From positions 124,001 through 188,000 of the forward strand of contig NZ_JABGCI010000007.1 in NCBI RefSeq assembly GCF_019799905.1: a stretch of DNA of 64,000 nt, read 5' to 3'. Under the pieces are notes generated by a model. The model worked only from the letters and a program-made list of their open reading frames with translations. It was not told where the DNA came from and ran no database searches. Origin of the DNA: Trujillonella endophytica. GTDB taxonomy: Bacteria > Actinomycetota > Actinomycetes > Mycobacteriales > Geodermatophilaceae. The first letter of the stretch is position 1; each line of letters opens with the position of its first letter. A program made the position numbers and the translations under genes. Shown here in pieces: positions 1 through 8,989 of the stretch.

Positions 1-1619
1 ATCTCGGCGGCGAACCGCTCGGCCTCCCGCTCGTGCCGGGCCGCCGACCGGGCCAGGCCGACCACCGAGCGGTCGGCCTGGAACTGCGCGAACGACGACG
101 CCAGCAGCTCGCGGGCGCGGGCCCGGCCGAAGCTGCCCACCAGGTTGACGGCCATGTTGTAGCTCGGCCGGAAGGAGGACTTCAGCGGGTAGGTGCGGGT
201 GCTGGCCAGCCCGGCGACGACGGAGGGGTCCAGGCCCGGCGCCCAGATGACGACCGCGTGCCCCTCCACGTCGATGCCGCGGCGTCCGGCGCGCCCGGTC
301 AGCTGGGTGTACTCCCCCGGCGTCACGTCGACGTGGGCCTCGCCGTTCCACTTGACCAGCCGCTCGAGGACGACGGTCCGCGCCGGCATGTTGATGCCCA
401 GGGCCAGGGTCTCGGTGGCGAACACGGCCTTGACCAGACCCCGGACGAAGCACTCCTCGACCGTCTCCTTGAACGCGGGCACCAGGCCGGCGTGGTGGGC
501 GGCCAGGCCCGCCAGCAGCCCCTCGCGCCACTCCCAGAAGCCGAGGACGTGCAGGTCCTGCTCGGGGAGCGAGCCGGTGCGCTCGTCGATGATCGCGGCG
601 ATCTCGGCGCGCTCGGCCTCGTCGGTGAGCCGCAGTCCGGACCGCAGGCACTGGTCGACGGCGGCGTCGCAGCCGTTGCGGCTGAACACGAACGTGATCG
701 CGGGCAGCAGCCCCGCGCGGTCCAGCCGCTCGATCACGTCCGGGCGGGCCGGCGGCCGGTGCCGGGGGCGGGAGTCGAAGCCCTCCCGGCGGCGGTTGCC
801 CCCTCCCCCGCCGCCCCAGGTGTCCAGTCGGCGCTCCTGCTCCCGGACGTAGCGGACCAGCTCGGGGTCGACGACCGACGCGCCCCGCTCCCGGGTCGAC
901 AGCTGCCGCGGCTCCTCGCCCTGCTCGGCGGCGTGGGCGGCCGGGCGCAGCGAGAACAGGTCGAACACGCGGTTGCCCACGAGCATGTGCTGCCACAGCG
1001 GGATCGGCCGCACCTCGCTGACCACGACCCGGGTGTGGCCGCGCACGGTGACCAGCCAGTCGGCGAACTCCTCGGCGTTGCTCACCGTCGCCGACAGGGA
1101 CACGAGGGTCACCGACTGCGGGAGGTGGATGATCACCTCCTCCCAGACCGCGCCGCGGAACCGGTCGGCGAGGTAGTGCACCTCGTCCATCACCACGTAG
1201 CCGAGCCCGGTCAGCGCCGGGGACTCGGCGTAGAGCATGTTGCGCAGCACCTCGGTGGTCATCACGACCACGGGCGCGTCGCCGTTGACGGCGTTGTCGC
1301 CGGTCAACAGCCCGACCCGGTCGGCGCCGTAGCGCTGCACCAGGTCGGCGTACTTCTGGTTGGACAGCGCCTTGATCGGCGTCGTGTAGAACGCCTTGCG
1401 CCCCTCGGTGAGCGCCTTGTGGACGGCGAACTCCCCCACCACGGTCTTGCCGGCGCCGGTCGGCGCGCACACGAGCACGCCGGCGCCCTCGTCGAGCGCC
1501 TCGCAGGCCTCGACCTGGAACGGGTCGAGGGTGAAGCCGAGCTCGACCGTGAAGTCGGCCAGGGCGGGGTGCGCGCTCCGCCGCCGGGCAGCCGCGTACC
1601 GCTCAGCGGGGCTGGACAT
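1..1619 (-). CDS. helY: DEAD/DEAH-box RNA helicase HelY, 3' end cut by window edge
   Basis: An ATP-dependent Ski2/Mtr4-type RNA helicase. About 539 residues are visible; the family is about 900, so the C-terminal part lies left of the window. Visible motifs are Walker A APTGAGKT (residues 52-59), the DEVH box (145-148), an SAT motif shortly after it, and the QLTGRAGRRG motif VI near residue 450. A Gly/Arg-rich insert follows the DEVH region. The ATG at 1619 is preceded by TACCGT six bases upstream and has no Shine-Dalgarno, so it is probably leaderless. Its position next to tatC/tatA and pafC/pafB matches the M. tuberculosis order. RNA substrates cannot be read from sequence. Confidence 0.93.
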   Translation of the reverse strand, partial: MSSPAERYAAARRRSAHPALADFTVELGFTLDPFQVEACEALDEGAGVLVCAPTGAGKTVVGEFAVHKALTEGRKAFYTTPIKALSNQKYADLVQRYGADRVGLLTGDNAVNGDAPVVVMTTEVLRNMLYAESPALTGLGYVVMDEVHYLADRFRGAVWEEVIIHLPQSVTLVSLSATVSNAEEFADWLVTVRGHTRVVVSEVRPIPLWQHMLVGNRVFDLFSLRPAAHAAEQGEEPRQLSTRERGASVVDPELVRYVREQERRLDTWGGGGGGNRRREGFDSRPRHRPPARPDVIERLDRAGLLPAITFVFSRNGCDAAVDQCLRSGLRLTDEAERAEIAAIIDERTGSLPEQDLHVLGFWEWREGLLAGLAAHHAGLVPAFKETVEECFVRGLVKAVFATETLALGINMPARTVVLERLVKWNGEAHVDVTPGEYTQLTGRAGRRGIDVEGHAVVIWAPGLDPSVVAGLASTRTYPLKSSFRPSYNMAVNLVGSFGRARARELLASSFAQFQADRSVVGLARSAARHEREAERFAAE

Positions 1620-1625
1620 GCCCCC

Positions 1626-1631
1626 ACGGTA
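1626..1631 (-). promoter_or_regulatory. Leaderless -10 element of helY
   Basis: TACCGT on the minus strand, six bases before the helY ATG, with no ribosome-binding site between. It fits the TANNNT pattern repeated across the window. Confidence 0.5.
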
Positions 1632-1796
1632 GGCGCTCCGCGTCCTCCGCTCAGGCCGGGGAGGTGCCCCGTCCCCCGTCGCTGCTCCTCCCGCGCCGCG
1701 GTACGCGGCGGCCGCCTCCGGCGGCGACGGTGTTGGGCATAACGGTCGACTGCCGGAGCGACTGCGCCAGGGGCCGGGGAGCCCCGGAGAGGTCGG

Positions 1797-2708
1797 TCAG
1801 GCCCGGCCGGTGCCGAGCACGCGCAGCGCGCCCGGGACGCACTCGGCCACCGCCGGCAGCGCGGCGACCAGCTCGCCGTCGGCGTACGTGCTGAGCGCGG
1901 TCTCCGCCGGCCCGAGCGCCAGCTGCACGCGGGCGGCCCGGTGCACCGACACCGCCGGGTGCTCGACGTGGGTCCCGGCGGTCAGCCGGGGCCGGGTGCG
2001 GACCAGCTCGCGGCGGCTCACCGGCCCGACCACGGTGACGTCGAACCGCCCGTCCGTGGGGTCGGCCGCCGGGCAGACCCGCATGCCGCCGCCGTACCAG
2101 GCGGTGTTGCCGACGGCGACCAGCGTGACCGGCAGCGTGGTCCGCTCGCCGTCGAGGGTGAGCACCAGCTCCCGGGGCCGCAGCCGGGCGAGCTCGGCGA
2201 GGATCGCGACGTCGTAGCGCCGCGGACCGCGGGGCCAGCGCAGCCGGTTGGCGCGGTCGGTGACGGCCGAGTCGAAGCCGCAGCACAGGACCGTGGACCA
2301 CCACCGCTCCCCCGTGCGGCCGGCGTCGACCGTCGCGGCGGCGCCGGCGTGCAGGTCCTCGGCCACGGCGCGGGCGGCCGCGGCCGGGTCGCCGGGCACG
2401 CCGAGGGCGAGCGCGAGGTCGTTGCCGGTGCCGGCGGGGACGACGGCCAGCGGGGTCGCCGTCCCGGCGACGGCCTGCAGCCCGGCGTGCGCGGCGCCGT
2501 CCCCGCCGACCGCGACCACTGCGTCGGTGCCGTCGGCGACCGCTGCGGCGGCCTGGCGCTCGGCGTCCTCGCGGGTGGTGGCGGGCAGGACGTGCGGGGT
2601 CACGCCCGCGGTCCGCAGCGCGTCCAGGACGCCGCCGGCGACGGCGCGGGCGCGCCCGCGGCCGGCGGCCGGGCTGACGAGGACGACCGCGTGCGGCCCG
2701 GTGGGCAC
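1797..2708 (-). CDS. Diacylglycerol kinase-family lipid kinase
   Basis: A 303-residue DAGK-catalytic-domain protein, expected to phosphorylate a lipid alcohol such as diacylglycerol with ATP at the membrane. The nucleotide-binding motif is GGDGA (residues 68-72) where the family usually has GGDGT, and PAGTGNDLA follows at about 91-99. The NTAWYGGGMRVCP segment and C-terminal beta domain are typical. The start is a GTG at 2708, eight bases after the tatC stop, so it is probably cotranscribed with the Tat genes. It lies between tatC and helY. The true substrate could be another lipid or a sphingoid base. The Thr-to-Ala change may be tolerated or may alter phosphate contacts. Confidence 0.85.
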   Translation of the reverse strand: MPTGPHAVVLVSPAAGRGRARAVAGGVLDALRTAGVTPHVLPATTREDAERQAAAAVADGTDAVVAVGGDGAAHAGLQAVAGTATPLAVVPAGTGNDLALALGVPGDPAAAARAVAEDLHAGAAATVDAGRTGERWWSTVLCCGFDSAVTDRANRLRWPRGPRRYDVAILAELARLRPRELVLTLDGERTTLPVTLVAVGNTAWYGGGMRVCPAADPTDGRFDVTVVGPVSRRELVRTRPRLTAGTHVEHPAVSVHRAARVQLALGPAETALSTYADGELVAALPAVAECVPGALRVLGTGRA

Positions 2709-2715
2709 GGGCGGG

Positions 2716-3660
2716 TCAGCGGGTGGTCGGGGCGGCGGGACCGGCGACCGGCTCGTCGTCCAGCGCCGACGGGCGGGTCTCCAGCGACGAGGGGGTCGCG
2801 TCCAGCGGGGACGCCTCGTCGTCGTCGAGGTCGTGGAAGCCCTCGGCCGCGGCGCGCTTGGCCCGCCGCTTGTCCACGACGCGGGCGATCTGGATGGCGA
2901 TCTCGAACAGCACGATCATCGGCCCGGCCATCAGGAGCATCGTGAACGGGTCCTGGGTCGGGGTGACGAAGGCGGCGAAGACGATGGTCAGGAAGAAGAT
3001 CCAGCGCCGGCTCTTGCTCAGGACCGCGTGGCTCAGGACGCCCACGGCGTTGAGGCCGACGGCGAACAGCGGCACCTCGAAGCTCGCGCCGAAGGCGACC
3101 AGCAGGGACAGCACGAAGCCGATGTAGTCCTGCGCGGTCAGGGCGACGACGACGCCGTCGCCGGCGAGGCTCAGCAGCAGCTTCAGCCCGGCCGACAGGG
3201 AGATGTAGGCGAGCACGGCGCCGAGGGCGAACAGGAGCGTGGAGGCGGCGACGAACGTGAGGCCGTACCGCTTCTCCTTGCCCTTCAGGCCCGGGGTGAT
3301 GAACGCCCACACCTGGTAGAGCCACACGGGAGCCGAGATCACGGCGCCGGCCAGCAGGCTCACCTTGAGCCGGATGAAGACGCCGCCGAACACGTCGGTG
3401 ATCAGCAGGCCGCAGCCGGTGTCCGAGTCGCCGTAGCGCAGGTCGGGGTCCAGGCCGCAGTACGGCGCCCGGATGAACTCGCCGAGGCCGTGCTCGTACC
3501 ACCAGAAGCAGAAGCCGGCCGCGACGAGCAGGGCCAGCAGCGCCTTGCCGACGCGGTTGCGCAGCTCGGTGAGGTGCGCGATGAGCGACATGGTCGCCGC
3601 GGCGTCCCGCGGCGGACGGCGCCGCCTGCGGGCACGGCCGGGGGCCGCGGTCTCGCTCAC
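2716..3660 (-). CDS. tatC: Sec-independent protein translocase TatC
   Basis: The twin-arginine signal-peptide receptor of the Tat exporter in the cytoplasmic membrane. The protein has 314 residues. An Arg-rich N-terminal extension precedes the conserved MSLIAHLTELRNRV start of the TatC core. Six hydrophobic helices follow, with the conserved FEVPLFAVGLN segment and its Glu in the middle. The C-terminal tail is acidic (about 55 residues). A GTG at 3660 is used as start. The gene lies 16 bases downstream of tatA, so the two form one transcription unit. The N-terminal extension could be shorter if the internal Met at residue 24 is the real start. Confidence 0.95.
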   Translation of the reverse strand: MSETAAPGRARRRRRPPRDAAATMSLIAHLTELRNRVGKALLALLVAAGFCFWWYEHGLGEFIRAPYCGLDPDLRYGDSDTGCGLLITDVFGGVFIRLKVSLLAGAVISAPVWLYQVWAFITPGLKGKEKRYGLTFVAASTLLFALGAVLAYISLSAGLKLLLSLAGDGVVVALTAQDYIGFVLSLLVAFGASFEVPLFAVGLNAVGVLSHAVLSKSRRWIFFLTIVFAAFVTPTQDPFTMLLMAGPMIVLFEIAIQIARVVDKRRAKRAAAEGFHDLDDDEASPLDATPSSLETRPSALDDEPVAGPAAPTTR

Positions 3661-3676
3661 CGGGTACGTGCGGGGG

Positions 3677-4030
3677 TCAGCGCGTGGCGTCGGCCGGGCC
3701 GGCGGCCTGGGCGGCCCGGGCGCGCAGCGCGGCGGCCTGGGCCTCGGCGGCGCGCGCCTCGGCCTCGAGCTGGGCGGCGTGCGCGGCGGCGGCGTCGGTC
3801 GCGGGGGCCGACGGCGTCACGATCTCGCCACGCAGGGGTGCCGAGGTCTGCGCCGGCTCCTTGCCGCGCATGTCGGCGGGCTTGTCGTCGTCCTTCATGC
3901 CCTTCATCTCGCCCTTGAAGATGCGCAGCGAACGACCGAAGGAGCGCGAGGCATCGGGGAGCTTCTTGTACCCGAACAGCAGCAGGATCGCGAGCAGGAT
4001 CAGACCGATCTCCAGCGGGCCGAGACTCAT
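3677..4030 (-). CDS. tatA: Twin-arginine translocase pore subunit TatA
   Basis: A small Tat subunit that forms the protein-conducting assembly with TatC. It has 117 residues: one N-terminal membrane helix (about residues 5-21), the FGYKKLP hinge, then an amphipathic helix (SRSFGRSLRIFKGEM) and a long Ala/Glu-rich tail. The ATG at 4030 has a clear GGAGG Shine-Dalgarno four bases upstream. It precedes tatC in the same direction. No separate tatB is visible nearby. Confidence 0.95.
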   Translation of the reverse strand: MSLGPLEIGLILLAILLLFGYKKLPDASRSFGRSLRIFKGEMKGMKDDDKPADMRGKEPAQTSAPLRGEIVTPSAPATDAAAAHAAQLEAEARAAEAQAAALRARAAQAAGPADATR

Positions 4031-4066
4031 GCGTCCTCCAAGAACGTCGTGGGGCTGGTTCGGATG

Positions 4067-4300
4067 CTACGCCGGGGAACGGCCGGGACCCGGCAGTCGG
4101 AGAGCGTTCGCCGGCCGTTCACCCGACGGAGCGGCCGCCCGGGCCTGCACCGCCTGGGCCTGCGCGAGCAGCGGTGCCACGTCGCGCTCCAGCGCCTGCG
4201 CCTCCCGGCCCAGCCGCTGCAGCGCGCCCAGGACGCCGTACACGAGGAAGGCGAGCACGACCAGGCACAGCACCGGGACGGCGATCCAGACGACCAGCAC
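4067..4300 (-). CDS. Small single-pass membrane protein, function unknown
   Basis: A 77-residue protein with one strong N-terminal membrane segment (about residues 2-23, VVWIAVPVLCLVVLAFLVYG), followed by a short Ala/Gln/Glu-rich helix with coiled-coil character and a Pro/Arg tail. The GTG start at 4300 sits six bases after TAGGGT and has no Shine-Dalgarno, so it looks leaderless. It lies between pafC and tatA in the same direction. I recognise no family; a Tat-accessory role would be speculation from position. Confidence 0.7.
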   Translation of the reverse strand: MLVVWIAVPVLCLVVLAFLVYGVLGALQRLGREAQALERDVAPLLAQAQAVQARAAAPSGERPANALRLPGPGRSPA

Positions 4301-4306
4301 GAGGCG

Positions 4307-4312
4307 ACCCTA
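4307..4312 (-). promoter_or_regulatory. Leaderless -10 element (small membrane protein and tat genes)
   Basis: TAGGGT on the minus strand, six bases before the GTG at 4300. It would start a transcript covering the small membrane protein, tatA and tatC. Confidence 0.45.
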
Positions 4313-4325
4313 GCCGGGAGCGGCC

Positions 4326-5297
4326 TCAGCCGTCGGCGGCGTACCGGGCGAGCGCGGCGCGCGCGTCGGCGGCGACCGCCGCGGCGAGCTCGGCGGGCTC
4401 GTCGACGACCGCGCCCCCGCCGAGGGAGGCGACCAGCCGGCGGGCCCAGGCGAGATCGGCGGTGCGCACGGCGACGGCGAGGCCACCGGGCGGGTCGTCG
4501 ACCTCGCGCACCTCCTCGACCGGGTAGTACTCGGCGACCCAGCGGGCACTGCCGGCCAACCGCAGCCGGACCAGCTGCGCGTCGCGCCCGGGGGTGTACA
4601 CGCCACCCTCCAGGTCGCGCTCGTGCGCCTCCGGCGGCGGGGCGGCCGGCTCGTCGAGCACCGCGGCGTCGTCCACCCGGTCGAGGCGGAACAGCCGCAC
4701 GCCCTCCGCGCGGCGGCACCAGGCCTCGAGGTAGGTGTGCCCGTCGACCAGCAGCAGCCGCATGGGGTCGACCGTGCGCTCGGTCCGCTCGTCCCGCGTG
4801 GGCACGTAGTAGTGCAGGTGCAGCGCCCGCCGCCGCTCCAGCCCGTCCCGGACGACGGCGAGGGACTGCTCGCGGGCGTCGACCGACAGCGCGACCGGTG
4901 AGGTGCGCTCCCCCGCATGGCCGGCGACGGCGGAGATCTTGGCCAGGGCGCGGCTGACCGCCTCCCGCTCGGCGAGGCCGGGCGACTCGAGCAGCGCGCG
5001 GAGCGCGACGACGAGCGCCACGGCCTCGTCGGTGGTCAGCCGCAGGGGCCGGACCATGCCGGCGGTGAAGGTGACCCGCACCCGGTCGCCCTCGAACGAC
5101 AGGTCGATGAGGTCGCCGGGGCCATAGCCGGGCAGCCCGCACATCCACAGCAGCTCGAGGTCGCGCCTCACCTGCCGTTCGGGGACGCCGAAGTCCCGCG
5201 CGGCCTCGGCCAGGGGCACGCCGTCCGGGCGCGCGGTCAGGTACGGGATGAGCGACAGCAGCCGGGTCATCCGCTCCGTGGTGCCGGGCGCCGTCAT
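4326..5297 (-). CDS. pafC: WYL-domain transcriptional activator PafC
   Basis: One half of the PafBC activator of the LexA-independent mycobacterial DNA-damage response. It has 323 residues: an N-terminal winged helix (RMTRLLSLIPYL through RQVRRDLELL), then the WYL domain in which the signature reads TYLEAWC rather than WYL, and a C-terminal WCX-type extension. The start is the ATG at 5297, overlapping the pafB stop by four bases (ATGA), which implies translational coupling and equal expression of the two subunits. Longer in-frame extensions run through pafB in another frame and are rejected. Confidence 0.93.
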   Translation of the reverse strand: MTAPGTTERMTRLLSLIPYLTARPDGVPLAEAARDFGVPERQVRRDLELLWMCGLPGYGPGDLIDLSFEGDRVRVTFTAGMVRPLRLTTDEAVALVVALRALLESPGLAEREAVSRALAKISAVAGHAGERTSPVALSVDAREQSLAVVRDGLERRRALHLHYYVPTRDERTERTVDPMRLLLVDGHTYLEAWCRRAEGVRLFRLDRVDDAAVLDEPAAPPPEAHERDLEGGVYTPGRDAQLVRLRLAGSARWVAEYYPVEEVREVDDPPGGLAVAVRTADLAWARRLVASLGGGAVVDEPAELAAAVAADARAALARYAADG

Positions 5298-6271
5298 GCG
5301 CTCTCCCCCATCGCCGCCAGCCGGGTCAGCCGCTGGACGACCGCGTCGCGCACGGCCTGCGGTGCCTCGACGAGGACGTCGGCGCCGTAGGCGGCGAGCT
5401 CGCCGGCCAGCCGCCAGGGCTCGGTGGTGCGCAGCTCGAGCCGGTCGGTGCCGTCGTCGGCGGGGCCCAGGGGGACGGCGGTGCGGCGCAGCCCCACGGC
5501 CGCCCCCGGGCGGGCGCGCACGACGACGAGCTGCTCCTCTCCCCCGTCCTGGCGGGCGACGAGGGCGGCGAGGTCGAGGTCCGCCGGCGGCTCGAACGCG
5601 TTCTCGGGGCCGGTGACCCGCGGTGCCCCGGCGACGCGGGAGAGCCGGAAGACCCGTGGCGCCTGCCGGTCCAGGTCGTGGCCGACGAGGTACCAGCGGC
5701 CGTGCCAGGCCACCACGCCCCACGGCTGCACGCGACGCCGGGCCGGGGTGCCCTCGTCGGGACGGCGGTAGTCGAACTCGACCAGCCGGCGGTCGCGCGC
5801 GGCGGCGTAGCAGGGTTCGAAGGCCGGTTCGTCGGAGTCCAGCCGCGGGCGCAGCGGCAGCGCGCGGCCGGGGTCGACGTCCACGCCGGCGGCCTTGAGC
5901 TTGACCAGGGCGCTCTGCGCGGCGCCGGCCAACTGCGCGGACTCCCACAGCCGCAGCGCCAGGCCGACCGCCGCGGCCTCCTCGCCGGTGAGCGTGAGCT
6001 CGGGCAGCTCGTAGTCGGCGCGCGCGATGCGGTAGCCGTCCTCGGTGTCGAAGGCGCTGGTCCGGCCGGTCTCCAGCGGGACGCCCATCTCCCGCAGGTC
6101 GGCCTTGTCCCGCTCGAACATCCGCTTGAAGGCCTCGTCGGCCCGCTCGGTGCCGTCGTCGGCCTCGTAGCCGGGCACGGTGGCCCGGATGCGGGCCGCG
6201 CTGACGTAGCCCCGGGTGCCGAGGAGGGCGATGACCAGGTTGACCAGTCGTTCCGCCCGCTTCGCCGCCAC
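5294..6271 (-). CDS. pafB: WYL-domain transcriptional activator PafB
   Basis: The partner of PafC. It has 325 residues: an N-terminal winged helix-turn-helix (about 1-75) and a WYL ligand-sensing domain with literal WYL at residues 193-195 (GRWYLVGHD). Despite the name (proteasome accessory factor), the known family role is transcriptional control of DNA-repair genes by changing RNA-polymerase promoter recognition. The GTG start at 6271 lies six bases after a TAGCCT element with no Shine-Dalgarno. It is divergent from the DUF3866 gene. Confidence 0.93.
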   Translation of the reverse strand: MAAKRAERLVNLVIALLGTRGYVSAARIRATVPGYEADDGTERADEAFKRMFERDKADLREMGVPLETGRTSAFDTEDGYRIARADYELPELTLTGEEAAAVGLALRLWESAQLAGAAQSALVKLKAAGVDVDPGRALPLRPRLDSDEPAFEPCYAAARDRRLVEFDYRRPDEGTPARRRVQPWGVVAWHGRWYLVGHDLDRQAPRVFRLSRVAGAPRVTGPENAFEPPADLDLAALVARQDGGEEQLVVVRARPGAAVGLRRTAVPLGPADDGTDRLELRTTEPWRLAGELAAYGADVLVEAPQAVRDAVVQRLTRLAAMGESA

Positions 6272-6277
6272 GGGCCC

Positions 6278-6333
6278 AGGCTAGTCAGTCACGGGAGGCA
6301 CGGTCGGCGGGCGTGCGCTCCCCTGACTAGCCT
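6278..6333. promoter_or_regulatory. Mirror-image divergent leaderless promoters of pafB and the DUF3866 gene
   Basis: The 11-mer CTGACTAGCCT occurs at 6323-6333 on the plus strand and as its exact reverse complement at 6278-6288. Each copy ends six or seven bases before a GTG start (pafB at 6271, DUF3866 gene at 6341). Both therefore look like extended -10 elements of leaderless transcripts facing outward. Confidence 0.6.
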
Positions 6334-6340
6334 CCCTCCC

Positions 6341-7537
6341 GTGGGGGACGACCAGACGACCGCCGGCCGGATCCGCTGGCGGCGCGGCACCGTGACCGCC
6401 GTCGGCCGCTCGTGGCGCGACGCCGTGGAGCTGACCGTCGAGGTGCCCGGCGACGGCGCCGTCCGCTCGCTGGCGCACCCGTCGATCGTGGGCCGCCCCG
6501 AGGTGGGCGACGACGTCCTGCTCAACACGACGGCGTGGGCGCAGAAGCTCGGCACCGGCGGGTACGCGCTCGTCGTCGCCGTCCCCGACCGGCTGCCACC
6601 GGACCCGACGGGCGCCGGGCACCTGGTGAAGGCGCGCTACACGCCGCTGCAGGTCAGCGTGCAGGGCGTCGACGAGCAGGACACCGAGCACCACGCGGCG
6701 ATCGCCGCGGCCGACGACATCGACGGCATGCCCGTCGTCGTCGCCGACCTGCACTCCGCGCTGCCCGCCGTGCTCATCGGGATCCTCGCCACCGACCCGG
6801 ACCTCAAGGTCGCCTACGTGATGTCCGACGGCGGGGCGCTGGTGGCCGGGTTCTCCCGGACGCTGTCGGCGCTGCGGGCGTCGCTGGCCGGCGTGGTCAC
6901 CGTGGGCCAGGCCTTCGGCGGCGACCTCGAGGCCGTCACCGTGCACACCGGGCTGCTGGCCGCCCGGCACGTGCTCGGCGCCGACGTGGCGATCGTCAGC
7001 CAGGGCCCCGGCAACCTGGGCACCGGCACCCCCTGGGGCTTCTCCGGGGTGGCCGCCGGCGAGGCGTGCAACGCGGTGGCGGTCCTCGGTGGGCTGGCGG
7101 TGGGTGCCCTGCGGATCTCCGACGCCGACCCGCGCCCACGGCACCGGGGGGTCTCGCACCACTCGCTCACCGCGTTCGGGCGGGTGGCGCTCGGCGGCGT
7201 GACGCTGGTGGCGCCCCGCGGGCTCGGCTCGGAGCTCGGCCGGCAGGTCGAGGAGGACCTCGCCGGGCAGCCCGAGCGCAACCCCGTCGTCTGGATGGAC
7301 GTCGACGGCCTCGAGGACGCGCTGGGCCTGTCCCCCGTCCCGCTGTCGACCATGGGCCGCGGCTACGACCAGGAACGCCCCTACTTCCTGGCCGCCGCGG
7401 CCGCGGGCCGCTACGCCGCGCTGCAGGTCCCGCTGCCGCCCGCCCCCGAGGACGGGGCGGGCGCTGCCGACGACGGCCCTCGCGCCGCGGAGATGCCGGA
7501 GGCCCCGGCCGGGGCGACCGTGGCCGACCCGGCCTGA
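6341..7537 (+). CDS. DUF3866 family protein
   Basis: A 398-residue protein resembling the DUF3866 family, which is common beside the actinobacterial proteasome locus and has no established function. It has no signal peptide or membrane helix. Gly-rich loops are frequent (for example SQGPGNLGTGTPWGFSG and MGRGYDQERPYF), and the C-terminal tail is Pro/Ala-rich. The start is the GTG at 6341, seven bases after TAGCCT. The reading frame is open much further upstream, but that extension is antisense to pafB. It is divergent from pafB and convergent with pafA. Confidence 0.85.
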   Translation: MGDDQTTAGRIRWRRGTVTAVGRSWRDAVELTVEVPGDGAVRSLAHPSIVGRPEVGDDVLLNTTAWAQKLGTGGYALVVAVPDRLPPDPTGAGHLVKARYTPLQVSVQGVDEQDTEHHAAIAAADDIDGMPVVVADLHSALPAVLIGILATDPDLKVAYVMSDGGALVAGFSRTLSALRASLAGVVTVGQAFGGDLEAVTVHTGLLAARHVLGADVAIVSQGPGNLGTGTPWGFSGVAAGEACNAVAVLGGLAVGALRISDADPRPRHRGVSHHSLTAFGRVALGGVTLVAPRGLGSELGRQVEEDLAGQPERNPVVWMDVDGLEDALGLSPVPLSTMGRGYDQERPYFLAAAAAGRYAALQVPLPPAPEDGAGAADDGPRAAEMPEAPAGATVADPA

Positions 7538-7556
7538 GGACGGCGGGCCGGCGTCC

Positions 7557-8915
7557 TCACATCGAGGCGATGAGCTTGTCCACCCGGTCGTCGACGGACT
7601 TGAACGGGTCCTTGCACAGCACGGTCCGCTGCGCCTGGTCGTTGAGCTTGAGGTGGACCCAGTCGACGGTGAAGTCGCGCCGCTTCTCCTGCGCCTTGCG
7701 GATGAACTCGCCGCGCAGCCGGGCGCGGGTGGTCTGCGGGGGCACGTTCTTGGCCTCGAAGACGCGCGGCTCGTGGGCCACCCGGTCGACCTGGCCGTTG
7801 CGCTCCAGCAGGTAGTACAGGCCGCGCTTGCGGCTGATGTCGTGGTAGGCGAGGTCCAGCTGGGCGACCCGCGGGTGCGACAGGGGCATGTCGTGCTTGG
7901 CGCGGTAGCGCTCGATGAGCTGGAACTTCGTGGCCCAGTCGATCTCGCGCTCGATGAGCGACAGGTCGCCGCTGTCGACGGCCTTGAGCACCCGGCCCCA
8001 CAGCTCGAGCATCTGCCGGTGCACCGGGCCGAAGCCCTCGCGGTCGACGAACTCGGTGGCGCGGGCGTGGTACTCGCCCTGGATCTCCAGCGCCGACATC
8101 TCGCGGCCGTTGGCCAGCCGGACCTTGCGGCGGCCGGTCATGTCGTGGCTGATCTCGCGGATGGCGCGGATCGGGTTCTCCAGCGCCATGTCGCGGATGG
8201 GCACGCCGGCCTCGATCATCCGCAGCACGAGGTCGGTGGAGGCCACCTTGAGCAGCGTCGTCGTCTCGTTCATGTTCGAGTCGCCGACGATGACGTGCAG
8301 CCGCCGGTAGCGCTCGGCGTCGGCGTGCGGCTCGTCCCGGGTGTTGATGATCGGCCGCGAGCGGGTGGTCGCGCTGGAGACGCCCTCCCAGATGTGCTCG
8401 GCCCGCTGGCTGACGCAGTAGATCGCCCCGCGCGGGGTCTGCAGCACCTTGCCCGCGCCGACGACGATCTGCCGGCTGACCAGGAACGGGATCAGGACGT
8501 CGGCGAGGCGGCTGAACTCGCCGTGCCGGCCGACCAGGTAGTTCTCGTGGCAGCCGTAGCTGTTGCCGGCGGAGTCGGTGTTGTTCTTGAACAGGTAGAT
8601 GTCGCCGGTGACGCCCTCCTCGGCCAGCCGCTGCTCCGCGTCGACCAGGAGGCCCTCGAGGATGCGCTCGCCGGCCTTGTCGTGGACGACGAGCTCGGCG
8701 AGGTCGTCGCACTCGGCGGTGGCGTACTCGGGGTGGCTGCCGACGTCGAGGTAGAGCCGCGAGCCGTTGCGGAGGAAGACGTTGGAGCTGCGGCCCCAGG
8801 ACACCACGCGGCGGAACAGGTAGCGGGCGACCTCGTCCGGGGACAGCCGCCGCTGGCCGCGGAAGGTGCACGTGACGCCGTACTCGGTCTCGATCCCGAA
8901 GATCCGTCGGTCCAC
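7557..8915 (-). CDS. pafA: Pup-protein ligase PafA
   Basis: PafA joins the C-terminal Glu of Pup to substrate lysines, using ATP to form a Pup gamma-glutamyl phosphate. The 452-residue length matches the family. The glutamine-synthetase-like fold shows IFGIETEYG at residues 5-13 (Mg-ATP Glu residues), the catalytic Asp57 in [12 protein letters not shown], and [12 protein letters not shown]. The C-terminal domain ends VDKLIASM. The start is the GTG at 8915, six bases after TAGTCT and without a Shine-Dalgarno. It lies downstream of prcA in the same direction but with its own promoter. Confidence 0.97.
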   Translation of the reverse strand: MDRRIFGIETEYGVTCTFRGQRRLSPDEVARYLFRRVVSWGRSSNVFLRNGSRLYLDVGSHPEYATAECDDLAELVVHDKAGERILEGLLVDAEQRLAEEGVTGDIYLFKNNTDSAGNSYGCHENYLVGRHGEFSRLADVLIPFLVSRQIVVGAGKVLQTPRGAIYCVSQRAEHIWEGVSSATTRSRPIINTRDEPHADAERYRRLHVIVGDSNMNETTTLLKVASTDLVLRMIEAGVPIRDMALENPIRAIREISHDMTGRRKVRLANGREMSALEIQGEYHARATEFVDREGFGPVHRQMLELWGRVLKAVDSGDLSLIEREIDWATKFQLIERYRAKHDMPLSHPRVAQLDLAYHDISRKRGLYYLLERNGQVDRVAHEPRVFEAKNVPPQTTRARLRGEFIRKAQEKRRDFTVDWVHLKLNDQAQRTVLCKDPFKSVDDRVDKLIASM

Positions 8916-8921
8916 GTCCCG

Positions 8922-8943
8922 AGACTAGGCGCCGGATGCGACA
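8922..8943 (-). promoter_or_regulatory. pafA promoter with PafBC-like core
   Basis: Minus strand: TGTCG (8943-8939), 11 bases, then TAGTCT (8927-8922), six bases before the GTG start. The TGTCR-N11-TANNNT spacing matches the LexA-independent damage promoter (RecA-NDp/PafBC type), but only the five-base TGTCR core is conserved. Confidence 0.45.
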
Positions 8944-8989
8944 TCGGCCGGTCCCGCCGCGGGGTGGCGCGCGGGACCGGCCGGAACGC

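Noticed and set aside
33..1742. Long open frame on the plus strand opposite helY
   Set aside because: It is an antisense shadow caused by high GC; the helY frame on the minus strand has clear helicase motifs.
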